Of a stretch of DNA of 64,000 nt, positions 46,718-61,700 are shown one piece after another. Position numbers and translations under genes: made by a program. Position 1 is the first letter of the stretch, and each line of letters starts with the position of its first letter. The notes under the pieces were generated by a model. The model saw nothing but the letters and a program-made list of their open reading frames with translations. It did no database searches and was not told the origin of the DNA. The stretch lies in the NCBI GenBank assembly GCA_002633005.1, contig NMRA01000119.1:193636-257635 (forward strand). Reading direction: 5' to 3'. This DNA comes from Phoronis australis (lineage: Eukaryota > Phoronida > Phoronidae).

Positions 46718-49700
46718 GTAAATATTTCTTGCAACACCTTTATTTTACTTTCATTTTCTTGGATTTGTCTAATTTCTGGCTTTCTCGCAGGCCGCCGGCA
46801 TTTTTTACACCACAATTGTCACTAGACGGACTCAGTGATCACCGTCTCTACCTGGCCCAGTAGAGACGGTGGAGCTTCTATTCACCTATTTCACGAAAGC
46901 GCCATCTTCCCGCGCCATCTTTAAATACTGATCGAAAACGAGGCACACTGATAAAACCTCGTGAGTGATCATCAGCTGGCCATGGTGTACTGTGCGGTGC
47001 CTGAACGTACCAATTCCAGTAATATCTCGTCGGTATCCTTCCCAGGCCCAGGGATATACTTAGCCACTCGCCCAGTCGCCAATGCGAGTAAAAATGGTGC
47101 TGAGCGAGTAGAAGTTGACTTGCCGGTCGCCCAGTGGCGAGCGAATTTCAGAGCGCAAAAGCACTATAATATATCGTTTCCCAGATGAATATGAATAATT
47201 TTCCTCCTCCTTGTGCTGTTTTTATCATGAATTTAAGGTTCAGTTTGGTCATCGTGTCGATGCTTCGGCAGTAAAAAACATCGGCACAGTGCGACCCTAT
47301 CGATTCAGTACATGTCACTCGTTACGCGATTCCGTCAAAAAAACAGTGTGTGGTCGTGCACAAAGAATTTGTGGACTAGTCCGAAACGAAGAAAAGGGGA
47401 GAAAGGTGGAAGACCGGTCCATGTGCTCATAGCAAATAAAATACCATATTTCTTGGAACTGATTTCTTATTGTAATGTACAATGTCATTTTAGCCAAAAT
47501 TATTTTTATAACATTCGTCCTAACAAGCGCCCATGCCCCTATAAGCGTCCCCACTCGTTTTCAGACTTCGCTAAAATAAGCGCCCAGTCCATGAATGTGT
47601 ATATATCAGTGCGAACAATGTCTTACCTCACAGTTCTAAAATTCTACAGTAAATGTATTCAATTTATCAATAATATCCGACAGTTCTGAAAAATCATTGT
47701 GCGCGTTATTTCTAGTAGACCACGAGCCTCGCCGCTATTTCGGTATTTAGCCATGGCTGTACACTTCAAACCATTCCGCAGTGCTTCAAAAAGAACGCAA
47801 AAGATTTGCTGATCTTGCGAGGAAAGTGTCACACTACATGGTTTGGCCCAGCTGATCAGAACAGACGCAGCGTACTCAGGTCAACGGGATTGATATTGTA
47901 TCTTTCCCGTACAGATCTTCTCCCACAACAGGAATCCAGATTGTTTTGTACACGAAAAATNTTGCGAATTATGCTTTTTGTTTGAAATTGTTTTTAAATA
48001 CTCTGAGGATAGTGGTTAAATTTTATTATTAGAGAACACATCTTCTATAGGTGTTTAAGTGACTGCAGGCCTAGGTTGGGGAAATCGAATTGGGCTACCT
48101 GTCCACTAATTTTTACCTTCATATTGGTTTGTGTTATATCACGTGACTTCTTGTTCTATCATACACCGAGTAAAGGTCTTTCAAAAATCACTTAGTAGCA
48201 GGCCATTCCTCATTGGCTGATTGGTTAGGAAGCCTGACTGGTATGCTGGCAGACGGGTTTCGAGTCACGGCATTGGAGAAAAAGTGTATTTTCAACAGCA
48301 GTTTCATGTGAGTGCTATTTTTATTGTCATTTACTTTCATTATTAATAATTTCTTTATAGCCGAAAGAAGTTGATGGAAGGAAGGTGCCGGTTGACTCCA
48401 GTCAACCGAACACCAACGACATTGAGTTTGATAACTTGTACCTGGATATGAATGGCATTATTCACCCTTGCACACATCCAGAGGACAAGCCAGCGCCAAA
48501 GAACGAGGCAGAGATGATGGTGGCCATCTTTGAATACATCGACAGGATATTCAGCATTGTCCGTCCCAGGAGACTGCTCTACATGGCTATAGATGGCGTG
48601 GTGAGTGGGAAGCTAGTTTGTGCGTTAATGTGGAATGGGAATTGTTGATCCAGAGGCTGGGTTGTTGTGACAAAGCTTAAGGTGGATAATTTGAACTTGA
48701 AGAGATGCCTAAGAAACGGAAGGATTCTTGGGTTATAATTCACTTTTGTTTGACTCTTTTAGAGGTATTTAGAGTCATGCATACATAGAGATTTTTCTGT
48801 AATAGTTATTGGGAAAAGTAATCGAAGTTAATGAATAATTCCCAAGTTTTAATATGGTAGTAGATCAAATATTGTTTTGAGCTCTAGTCGCTTTCCATTT
48901 CAGGCACCCAGGGCAAAAATGAACCAACAGAGATCTAGGAGATTTAGAGCTTCAAAGGAAACTGGGTATGTCATTCTCTCGTGTTTCATTTCGTCTATCG
49001 TACCACAGATTTGATTCACGATTATTGTTACAGAAGTGCAAAGACATGCGCGTTTGGGAATTTTTTGTTCCCACATCAAAGTTCATGATTCGATTTGATG
49101 AATAATATAAAAGAATGTGTTTAATTTAAGTTTAGTCGCTTTATTCGCGTAACTCTAGTCCAGCTGCTTTAAGTTAGTCTTTGATTAAAATGTCTTTCTC
49201 CTAGCGAGAAGGCTGCCGATATTGCCAGGATACGAGCTGATCTAGAGGCCAAGGGTGCCTATGTTCCTCCACCCAAGGAAGACGTGGAACACTTTGACAG
49301 TAACTGCATCACCCCGGTGAGTCCCCTGCACTTTGACCTGGCATTGAATGTAAAGTCTCAATATTCTTCCCTACTTTTTGGTCATATCTAACGTTAATGC
49401 AACCATAGTTATTGTTGTAGTATTGGCGGTAGTACCGACGGCAGTAGTACTAGTCATAGTGGTATGTTTTATTTTAAATGCTATTCAAAACACTGTAATC
49501 GAACCAGTTTATGACACAATGTTGTGGACAAGTGGAACTTCACTTTTTCATATTTTTTGCAGAAAATAGATGTAGCGCAGAATACAGGCTTTGTCTGTCG
49601 TAACTTATATGACATAGCTACCATCGGACAATGTTTTGAGAAAATGGGGTCATTCACAATAATGTTTTGGGCCTTTGGAAAATGAAAATATGCCAATTTT

Positions 49701-52700
49701 GGAAGTTATTTTCGTCTGAAAGTGGTGAAATTTTACATTTTATGTAATGAACACATATTATTAACTGCTTTAGGGAAGGCTGTGGGAAAGGCTTGACATA
49801 GTCTGTTGGGTACATGAACAGTGATTAAATAGGCCTCCTATTATAGTGCTCTGATGCATGTTCTGTTTCAAAGTGTTAATTCATTATTTGCCTCTGATGG
49901 CAGGGTACACCCTTCATGTTCCGGTTAGCCGACTGTCTTAGGTACTACATTCACGACAGACTGAACCACGATCCCGGCTGGAAGAACATACAGGTCATAC
50001 TATCCGATGCTAACGTGCCTGGTGAAGGGGAACACAAGATTATGGACTACATTCGCAGACAGAGAGGTAATGACCTACCAGAGTTGAAAATTGATGTCAA
50101 CCCAAGACTAGCACATGAACTTTCGAAATGTGCATTCTGGTCTCCATTTTTAGCTGTTTGTTTCTCATGACAATACATACTGAAATCTATTTTTATGAAC
50201 AGTTTCTCTTGTCACAAACAACTTTGGAGCATTCTGTCAAGGAAGAAAAGCTAGATTATACAGAACCACCTTTGCGAGTTGAAGAAGTTTTTTGTCAGTA
50301 AGCTTGGTACTTTCCTCACGTACACTTGCTAAATGGCTGCCCTGAATTGATTAGTCCTCTAGGCTGGAGTGTAGAACAATGGACGTGAATTGTTAGTAAA
50401 AACCTCAACTTCGTTCCATAAGTAAAGATTTCTCGTCGATAGTCCTCCTACTATCTTGCCTCATTTATAGTGTAGATTTCTTCGAGTGGCATCATACCAA
50501 GAAAGCAATGGTGTGTGGTTAATGGGGAAAATGTTTTCTTAAGAAAAGAACTGCTGTGCATGAGAAAGAATAAGGATTGTATTCATAAGAATTATTGAGG
50601 AACCTGTAGTTCGTTCGGGAGAAGCGCTGGCTACCTTGATAAAATGTCCTTAAATGATTTGGTAGATGATGTCAGCGTTTAATCTGGAGTTGTGCCCAGC
50701 TTTTGAAATTCCTATTTTGTGCACAGATTATCTAGTAACTCCTGCTGTTGGAAGTGATCATGACATGTTATTATTTTTGCAGCCCAGCCTGACCATGATC
50801 CCAACACCCATCACTGTCTGTGTGGAGCGGACGCAGATTTGATTATGCTTGGTTTGTATCAGTCTTGCTATTAAGTGCTGACTAAAAGTGTGCAGATTTA
50901 GCATTTTTAATTTATTTTGTTTGAAGCCAATCTTCAACATGTTGTTAACATTGTTGAAAAATTTATTTAATACATGCGCTTCGGCAAAAGACTGTTCGCT
51001 TATTATGGTAGTAAGGTTGTTTTTTTAAAAGGCAATTAGTAACATTGTGTAGATCTGGTTATGGTATTGGCGAGTTTTAAATTTGTTGATTTGTCTTTTT
51101 TTATCTGACTCTCGATCACTAATTATCATGCTTTTGTTTTGGAATTAGACTGTGCTCTGATTTCTTTGCTGTCTGGAAACCTTGAACAGTAAATTGTAAA
51201 TGATTCTAAACGTTGATATTAGTGGCACGATTCGTGCACTGAGGAAGTGTTTATCTGAGCGTGTCTTGGCAACCGTTTTCTTCTATCAATTCAGTATCCT
51301 CGAAAAATTCATGCTTTCAAGGCTTCAAATTATACACCTTTGTAATAGATCTGCTCTTCTATTTCATAAGTCATGTTTACAGTAATTCAACAAATATGCT
51401 TGTAATGCAGGTCTGGCCACCCACGAAGTTAACTTCACCATCATCCGGGAGGAGTTCAAACCAAACAAGCCAAAGCCTTGTGAGATCTGCGGACAGATGG
51501 GTCACGAGATGAAAGAGTGCACAGGGGCACCGCGGGAAAAGTCTGGAGAGGTAGATAAGGACGTCGGTAACCATGAAACCTTTATTTATGCTTAGGCCTG
51601 AGGTGCATTCAGCGAGGCTGATATCTTGCGAGTTTGGTGAGGTCACTTGTGTCTTCGCTGGATAATGCAGTGAATTAGACGCAAAGCCTGTTTGATCTCA
51701 CTACGGGTTGACTAGCGTTTCTGAACTCTCCCATTTTCCGCAAGGACACATTGTACAATCGTACCACCTTTACTGCGTCTCAAGCTCTTGTGTCTGAGCA
51801 CAGAGTCATGACAATTGGCTCAGAGCTCAGTTTTGAGGAAATTGAGACTTCAATTCACATGTTTTGAATACTAGCATTTTGCGTTGTTTCTCAAAAAATG
51901 AAGAGCTTGCTAAATAACAGTTGGTGTTAAATTCTTTTTAACACATTACCTGATGTTGAAACCCTAGAGTCATTAGAAAATGCACTAATGGCACTTGAAT
52001 TTCTAAGCTCTTTTTCTAATTTGAAATGTATGTTTTCCCTTTGTCCAGTTTGATGAAGCTCCCCCTCCGGTGCCAGTGGATGGGCAAGAATTTATCTTCC
52101 TACGCCTGAATATTCTCCGAGAGTCCTTAGAGCGAGAACTCAAAATGGACAATCTGCCATTTCAATATGACTTCGAGGTAATGCTTCATTTTTTGAATGA
52201 AAGTCAAAACTTTTCAGTGCTCTTCTTTTCATGTCCTTGTTACCAGTTGTCTTTCGGCATTCATGAATAATTTGATCAGAAAGCAACTGTAAACCCGCCT
52301 TCTGTCAGCGTTTAATTTCTGTTTTGCTGTTGCTCTAGACCAGAGTTCTGTTTCATGGTAGGTGACTTCAGTCGGAAATTTGACCTTATGCTCCATACAA
52401 CTATTTCTGAGAAATAATTAGATCTCACATGAGCAAAAGTGCAGAGTCTCTGAGAATGTACGCATAACTGCCAGTTATTGAGAGATAATTTCTATAAGGA
52501 ATTTCTAGATTGTGATGCTCTCCTAATTACCTAGCTAATTTTTTTTCAGCAATTGTGAAGTGGTATCGTAATCACTTTCATGAAACAATCCCTAGACCCA
52601 ACATGTTGTCTTGACCGTCCTGGTCATTTTGTGCACCAAGCCTAGTCTCTAGCAAAAGGGAACGGTCAGCGTTGCATGCATTGACTGAATCGTGAAAGGG

Positions 52701-55700
52701 CAGTTTAACTGCCCAAACCTTTTGTCTAGATGTGCACATAGTGTAAACATAAAGTTGAAATTGTTAAAGACCGCAGATTGACCAATGAAGCTAAACGAGG
52801 TCTTTCAGAAATAGATGTAACATGTTAGATAACTTTGATTGTATTTCCTTTTTCAGCGAGCTTTGGATGACTGGGTATTCATGTGTTTCTTTGTCGGAAA
52901 TGATTTCCTACCTCATTTACCTTCACTTGAAATCAGGTAAAGATTTTGTTTCTATCATAAACAATACCTTATTTTTGTTGGTAGACAAAAGTTTCTCTTT
53001 TGGTATTTTCTTTGAGTTGGTTTAAAATTATGTAATAGCATGAGATTAGTGTTTGTGTTACAGATTTAATTCTCACATTTTTTGAGACGCACTTTATTTT
53101 TTTACCACTTGTCCTGCTGTTGTCTGTGTTGTGTGGTCTTTATCTTGCTAGCGAGGTGTAGGATTGATTTAAACATACACTCTCAAGGTTAAACATTCGT
53201 AACAGATTTTTGAGTTTTATGCTTGAAAGACAAACCTCGTCAGACTAGCGCAGGAGCTGACGAGCCATCCATTCTATAAATAGAAAATTTAAAAGAGTTT
53301 AAACGTGTCTGATGACATCATTCCCAGACAGCCAACTCAAGCAGATGATGTGATCTAAAGTGTGCATGGACAATTGGTTGTATCAGTAGTTTAGTCTTGG
53401 ACGTTAGTGACTATGTCAACAAAGTTGTCGGTCCATTACAGCTGTTTTGTGAAGCAAACTCTGGATGGTCCTTATCCTTAATCTGGAAATGTTGTCAGCT
53501 AGTCCCATATTTGAATATAGAAGTTTGAGTTTTTTTATTTTAATATTTGTTATTTGTTGTTTTTCATTAATATTAAATGGCTAAATCTCACTGGCATTAT
53601 ATGGGTGCATCAAGAGTCATTTGTCTTTCTAATGTGCGCCATTACTGTTTTCAGAGAGAATGCAATAGATAGGTTGATACGATTGTACAAAGATGCAGTT
53701 CGAAGGACCGGGGTAAGTTCGAGTCAGTCAGTAGGTGGCATGAGGGTGAGTTCACTTGAGCGAGAAGTTTTTCACATTTTTCATTGATGAGAAACTGGCA
53801 AACTTCTGAGCTCTGTGTATTCTGGAAACAGTTTTCAGATTCTTAAGCTTCCAGTATCACCATCCATCTTGACGGGTTTCTTTCCTCATCCTCCCACCCT
53901 TCGGACTGCCTCAACTTGTTATTGTTAGGCAGGGACGTCTCAAGTATCTCCTAGCCTCTACGACGGTTTTAACGCACGTATCCTTATTAGCATGTAGAGG
54001 AGTTTTTTATATACGCTCTAGCCACTTATTGACTGTCTGTGCTACTGATCAGTTGTCAGTGCAGTACATTTATCCAAACCTTTTAATGATTGCTAAAGGA
54101 AACATGGCTATGTGAGACTGAGGCAACCATACAGATTTTGTTGTAACCCGCTGATATAGCTAACCTCACCTTGGCATGCTGCCGTTTTTGATGCGTTATA
54201 AACCTAAGCACTTATTTGGACTGTTTGATGGTTAAATTGTGAGGCAATAGCCGCTCACATGGATCTCGGATTTTGAAAACCAGTTTCATGCCAGTTATTT
54301 AGTGGAGAAACTTGTTCTCAAAATGCAGCACCCCTGTAAGTGACTATTTCCAATTTTTGTGTTCTTTGTTTTGGTTTCTGAAGTACCTAATTGATACAAT
54401 GAAATGGATTTAAACTCATGGAGATATTCCATCAACATGTTGTTGCCCTAATGCACTGCATTAAGAACACTTGGTTATTTGTTCTTCAGGGCTTCTTGAC
54501 TGACAGGGGTGTTGTCAACCTGACTAGAGTTCAGCTGATGTTGACAGAGTTGGGCAAGGCAGAGGACGAAATCTTCAGGCAGAGGCGAGAGAAGGATGTA
54601 AGCACTTGAAGGATTATATGTGCAGGGCTTGATTTGGCAACCTGAAGGTTGCTAATGCGACGTCAGATTTTGTTTGGCGACCTGATAAAAATCTCCAGTC
54701 GCAACAAAGCTGCATTCGAAAGAAATCCGACAAATAAAAATTCCCAGTGATAAACATAACTTTTGCAGTAGATATTTGTACTTTGGGAGTTAGTACTTCC
54801 CAATGTACTACTTTTTCAATGTAGATATCCCGTTTTTTTTTATTTTCAAATGTTGCTTCGGGATAAACTGTTTTTGTGTTTTGCAGGGTGTAATAAAGTG
54901 CGAGTCCTATTTTTCCTTTTAATAACTAATGGGCACAGAGCGATGCTATTAGCATACTGTAGGAACCAAATTTACAGGTGTTACCTTTCAATATAGGCTT
55001 AATAAATACAGAAATGCAATTGGTTATGCGCATTAACCTTGTATATGATAACAATAAAGGTCAGTAAAACAATGTTGTAATACTGTGCGACAGTTAATTA
55101 TCATTAGAGCAATGAACGTGACCACGAATTTGAGATAAAGTAGCGACCAGTAAAAAATGCGTAAAGTAGCAGAATGGATGCCTGATGTATGCGCAGAATT
55201 GTGTATAAAAATTCCTACGGTAATTGAAATTTGTGTTGTCCCACTGACTTTTTGGGGTTGTAGCCATCGTTTACATAAATATTTTTCTGTTTTCAATAGC
55301 TGATGTTTAAACGAAGGGAAAAAGAAAAGAAACAAAGAGCAAAGCGGGTAAGTGCGGAGTGATAGTGCAGTCGTATGCCAAGTTGTCAATGTTATGTTTT
55401 TCTAAAACCGTGACTTCAGCAAGGTCCTTACAGGATTGGAAAAATCAAATATGTAAAATGTGTGGATCAGTAGTAGAAAACAAGGAAATACATTATTTCA
55501 AGATATGACTTTTTATTGGTCACAAATAATGGCAATTTTAGGATATTTTGTTTTCAAACCCAACAATAGGGGATAAAGGCCTGTTTTTCTAGTTATCTAC
55601 TGCTTGGCTTTGGGAAGGGCTTTTACTACGTATTTTGTGTTTAACTAGTAGTAAAAGTCTGTTGTGTGCTGCCTTACACTGTTAGTAGTAAACTTACAGT

Positions 55701-58700
55701 GACTGAATGATATTAAAAGTCTGTTGTATGCTGCCTTACACTGTTAGTAGTAAACTTACAGTGACTGAATGATATTAAAAGTCTGTTGTATGCTGCCTTA
55801 CACTGTTAGTAGTAAACTTACAGTGACTGAATGATATTAAAAGTCTGTTGTATGCTGCCTTACACTGTTAGTAGTAAACTTACAGTGACTGAATGATATT
55901 AAAAGTCTGTTGTATGCTGCCTTACACTGTTAGTAGTAAACTTACAGTGACTGAATGATATTAAAAGTCTGTTGTATGCTGCCTTACACTGTTAGTAGTA
56001 AACTTACAGTGACTGAATGATATTAAAAGTCTGTTGTATGCTGCCTTACACTGTTAGTAGTAAACTTACAGTGACTGAATGATATTAAAAGTCTGTTGTA
56101 TGCTGCCTTACACTGTTAGTAGTAAACTTACAGTGACTGAATGATATTAAAAGTCTGTTGTATGCTGCCTTACACTGTTAGTAGTAAACTTACAGTGACT
56201 GAATGATATTAAAAGTCTGTTGTATGCTGCCTTACACTGTTAGTAGTAAACTTACAGTGACTGAATGATATTAAAAGTCTGTTGTATGCTGCCTTACACT
56301 GTTAGTAGTAAACTTACAGTGACTGAATGATATTAAANNNNNNNNNNNNNNNNNNNNNNNNNNNNNNNNNNNNNNNNNNNNNNNNNNNNNNNNNNNNNNN
56401 NNNNNNNNNNNNNNNNNNNNNNNNNNNNNNNNNNNNNNNNNNNNNNNNNNNNNNNNNNNNNNNNNNNNNNNNNNNNNNNNNNNNNNNNNNNNNNNNNNNN
56501 NNNNNNNNNNNNNNNNNNNNNNNNNNNNNNNNNNNNNNNNNNNNNNNNNNNNNNNNNNNNNNNNNNNNNNNNNNNNNNNNNNNNNNNNNNNNNNNNNNNN
56601 NNNNNNNNNNNNNNNNNNNNNNNNNNNNNNNNNNNNNNNNNNNNNNNNNNNNNNNNNNNNNNNNNNNNNNNNNNNNNNNNNNNNNNNNNNNNNNNNNNNN
56701 NNNNNNNNNNNNNNNNNNNNNNNNNNNNNNNNNNNNNNNNNNNNNNNNNNNNTGAAAAAGTCGGAGCTTTTTGCAAGTTGCATTTTTGTTTCAGTTTTTG
56801 ATTCTGTGCGGATTGTTTATAAAATTTACTAAAATTACCCACCATCAAACATTTATGGCCCAATGAAACAACAACGACCTGTAAATTTTTATTTTTTTGA
56901 AGAACGACCACCAGCCATTTTGAATTTAAATCAAACGCAACCACCCATAAATTTTTATTTCAGTTGCCTTCCCCCCCCTCCCACACAGATTTTGCTGGAA
57001 CAGCCCTAGATAAAATTTCACCTGCTCTTCATTTCTTATCTGTTTTGTTTGAAGCTGCTAAAGCCTGTTTTCCATCAAATTGGTCTCTACATGTTCTTTT
57101 ACTCAAACTAGTGGTAGGTCATTTTATGCGTCTTGCATGTTCTTTCCAAACCCAAAAGTTGTTCATCTGTAAAAAGAATAATTTATAACCAGTTTTATAC
57201 AGGAAAGTTGTGTACACCAAAAGTTAGTTTCTTAAGCTAAGAAAGGTTGATAACAGCAGCTGCTATGTTATGTTAGTGTTTGTGATCTCTGTATAATTTT
57301 GCTGGTACAGTTGTGCATTGATCATATGTTTCTTCTGTAGTTTGCCTCCGCTGACCGTCCGAGATTTTTGACTGGAGGGCAATACACACCTCAGGTACGG
57401 TATTTCTTGTCTCTCTCAGTCTTTGTGGTAAAATTTTGATTTTTTATGAAATGTGTTGCGAAAATGTTGTAATGAAATAAATTTCTTATTCTACTGTCTT
57501 TTTGAAGCCTGTTGGACACAGCCGAACAATCTCTGACCCGAGAAACGAGCTCCGCCAGGGCAGGGTACAGGCCATGAACTATGGCACATCGTCTAGGAAC
57601 TCAGCCAATCAGAATGCGGCGGCTGAACTCAGGGCCATGCTGGTGAGTAGCTGTCGCTATTTGCATTTAAAAGTATACAGAGTGCTGGTTAGGTAATATT
57701 AACTATTACCTTGGAACATCCTGTTTCACACAATGGCCAGTGTTGGAACGATTTCATTTTGCAGAGCTTATGTTTCTTTTGGGTTAATTACTGCTTCGTT
57801 TTTTGGATCTTATTTTGAAATTGGTCATCTGTAAGCGCTCAACATAAATTTTAGTTTCACCATTGAGTAAATTACACTCTGTGATAATCTAGAATTTTTT
57901 TCAAGCACAACACTTTGTCTTGCAGCCAAATATGTACGGAAGCATTATGTACCCTTGTCATAGTTTTTTTAAAGATATCGAGAGAACTAATTAAGATTGA
58001 ATTGTAAAAATTTTGATTGAGGCAATTTCTCATTTGCCAGTCACCAACTGGACAGCCTCAGGGAGAGAAAAGAAAAAGGGGCGATGAGGATGATGAAGAA
58101 GAAGATGAGCCCAATGATGAAGTCAGGTATACCTGTCATTACTCTTACCTGTCCAGTGGTGTCCATGAACATAATCATAATATTGAACTGTGTATCCTTG
58201 AGTAGTGGTCTCTTACTGGATAGCCATGAAAGACGGTTTAGAGAAGTAATGGAAAGAGGCTGTCACTACTTTTTTAAGTTCGCTGTAACCTTAACAACAA
58301 ATCTGCGTTTTCAGTCAAATATCAACGAAACTATCAAATTTGACAGTGAAAGTGTATTTTTTCTGAAAGTAGGAAACCTGTAGAATTTGATTTTTGTCTT
58401 TATATCAATCTGCCATTGATTACATTACATGACCAGGGCCCGGTCTCTAATCTTTGTTCTCGAAACGAACTCGAAACTATTTTTGGCAATTTCTCTGCTC
58501 CTTTTGTGCGAACTTAATTGGTTATCAGACTGTGCTCGAATACATTATAGTTTATGCATAGGAGCTTCTAGTTCAAGTTTGCCTTTGAAGACCCTTATAT
58601 TCGTGCTACAAACTCTAGTAAAAACTCGAAATTTCGAGTTCAAACTCGAACTTATTGCTTTAATATTGGGTTTACAAACTGTGATCTAAGTGCAATAAAT

Positions 58701-61700
58701 TATCTACGTGTACTAGAGCATAGAATGATAGACACTTATCTTGATTTCGCCCAAAAGTAGAGTAGAAAATGCCAAACCTAATTTCGAGTTCCATTTCGAG
58801 TAAAAAGATTGGAGACCGGGCCCTGGTCTTTTAGTTAAATGTAATGAAAAGGAAAGTTGCATTCTTAGCAAACTAATAGTAACAATAACATAATCAATTT
58901 TTTTCACATAAATCATGAAATCTCAGAAATGCGGTACGGTTTTCTAAATTGTCATTTCGTTTAATGTGACTTTCGATTTTTTTTCAAAAAGTTCTATTTT
59001 TTATGTCCTCTCTTGCAGATGTGGATAGTTTTAGAAACAATTCCTAGCAGTGACTGGAATACATTGCATAAAGCAGTATCTGAAAGTTCTGGACAGCTAT
59101 TTCTGAGATGTGATGTTCTGAATTTAGCCAACTTTCGACTTTTTTCTAAAATCCTACATAACTTTAAATAAACTTGCCAGTTAATGACCATCAACGCTAT
59201 CATAATGTGGAACTGTGTATCCTTGAATAGTGGTCTCTTTTTAAGTAAACTTGAAAGATGGTGTGGTGAAGTTTTGAAATATGACCATTCATTGAATTGT
59301 TTTCGTTTAAAAGCTGGTTATCAATCTCGGAGACATCTCGTCCAATTTGTCGCCTGAATACAGTTCAGCTGCGGAGTGAACACTAATGCCATAGATAATA
59401 AAATGTCTGCCCCAACTTACCATGATGATTTTGCTTCCATGGCAACAACTTGGATAACGAAAGCAATAGGACCACCATCTGTTGTATGACTTGATAATCA
59501 ATTTGATGCACCATATGTTGAGGAAGAATTAACTAAAATCACTTTGTCACTGAAAAATGATACTTTTTGTTGAAAATTTCACTATAGTATTTATCGAGAT
59601 GGTTGCAAATTTTTCCTGTTATAAATTTTTTGTTCATTCTCTTGTTCAGGTTGTGGGAAGATGGATGGAAGGGTCGATACTACCAGTCCAAGTTCCACGT
59701 GGACGTCGATGACGAAGAGTTTAGGCATACAGTGGTATGTGAGTTCGTAGTAGCTCTCCTGTCTCTTTTGCTGTTAGTACCAAAAGCATTTGAGTTAGAC
59801 CAAGAAAAAATACAGGAAGATGGTAGTCTTCTAGGTTATGTTTTTGGTCTCCCATTGGTTCCTAAATGGAAGGTGCCCCTGTTTTCCCTGGTTGAGTAAT
59901 TTGCAATTACATATAAATGTCGTTTCCAGCTTTGTGCATTAAGTGCGATTTTACTTTGCTCTAGAAGCTGTTTTGAAGAACCTGTTTCTTGAAAATTTTG
60001 TCCAGTTTTGCTATTCAGTGATTGACACAATACAAGAGAAGTGTACAAGAGAAAATTAATCAGACAAAATAGTGTGTCCTTGTCAGTACGGCTTATTCTG
60101 TTATCATAAAAATTGATTGGTGATACCTATAATTATGACAAAATTAAAATTGCAGAATGACTTGCTATTTTGCCTGTTAATTCTCTTTCATTCTTGGACA
60201 CAAGGGAAATCATTCTGAAGATGAATTTGGCTTCTACCAGGCCGTCACGACTGAATACGTTTGGTGTGTGCTGTTTTTCATCATGTTTTTCTGTCTCAGT
60301 TACTCAAAGTAATTATTTGTTAGTTGTGTTACAATAATTATTACTTTGTCACTGCAGGCCAATGAGTATGTGATAGGTTTGTGCTGGGTACTCCGCTATT
60401 ACTACCAGGTAAGTTCTACAGGCAGTTGTACTACGCCTTTTTGAGGTGTGGCTCTATGTAACAGAGTTCTTCTAGTCCCCTTAACGATACACAGTTCTTA
60501 AATGCACATTTTTTTACTTTTTGAACTCGAATATCGTTAGATAAGTATTCTTGAGTAAATTTTTTGATATGTTAATCCATCGCTCCTTTAGAAAACTGTC
60601 TCGGAACCCTTTATACCACTTAAAAATTAAAAGGAAGTAAATGTTATGCTTCTACCTCAAGTCATATTGCTATAACTCAACAGAGGGCGTGTTTGTTTCT
60701 TGTCAGGGCTGCCCGTCGTGGAAGTGGTACTTTCCGTATCATTATGCACCCTTCGCTTCCGACTTTGTGAACATTGGTGATCTGCCCAATGACTTTGAAC
60801 GCTGCACGGAACCGGTGAGTCCTTATAGTAGTTTGCTTAAAATAGTGGGCTAGCTATTAGTTTGGACAATATAGTCCGAGTTCCAGTAACTAAATACCGC
60901 ATGACAGCCATCCTGTTTTCTTGATTGTTTTTATGAATTGGTTTCTCATTGATGTTCTCCGACATGCTTGTGACTATAATTCATTGCACTTATTCTAACT
61001 AGAATGTTACACTTGATTATTTAACATTTGATTATATAATGTGTCTTTGCCTCTGACTCAGTTCGTGTGAAGGAGGAATGGTGTTGACAGTTGATTTATT
61101 ACTTCATGTGACAGTGCGTTCAAGCTAATCCGAATCGAGCAATAATGTTGACGCAGATGCTCATTTGACTGTCTGTTTCAGTTCAAACCTCTAGAGCAAT
61201 TGATGGGTGTGTTTCCAGCCGCCAGTAAACAGCACCTGCCAATCACGTGGCAGTCTCTGATGTTTGAGCCGGTCAGTCAACTGTATTTGATATGCATATT
61301 GATTTGTGGGAGGGTTCAATGTACTAGTAAGATTTGGGTCACATTTAGTGATGTTAGATATTTGTGAAACATAGGCAGTGAGAAATCTTGAGTTATTTAT
61401 AGCCGGAATAGTGAAGATTCTGCGAGTTAACATGTCATTTTCTCCCATAATTCAATGTTACACATAGTTGTCCAATCTTTTTCAGTGACGTCCATTTTAC
61501 CAATGTATGTCAACAAGGTCTTGAGGTTTCACATAAAACACTAGAAAGATCTTGTTTTGCAATATAATCTTGCAGTGACTACTTGTCTTACTTTATGCAC
61601 CCCAGTCTTGTTTACTTTTCAATGTATTTTAAGAGGCGCTAAATCTTGTAAGATCAGACTATACCAAGTTTTTCTTGTACAAACTGTGTTGTGGGATGGA

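Noticed and set aside
56327-56783. Open frames filled with X residues
   Set aside because: They span the run of N and are meaningless.
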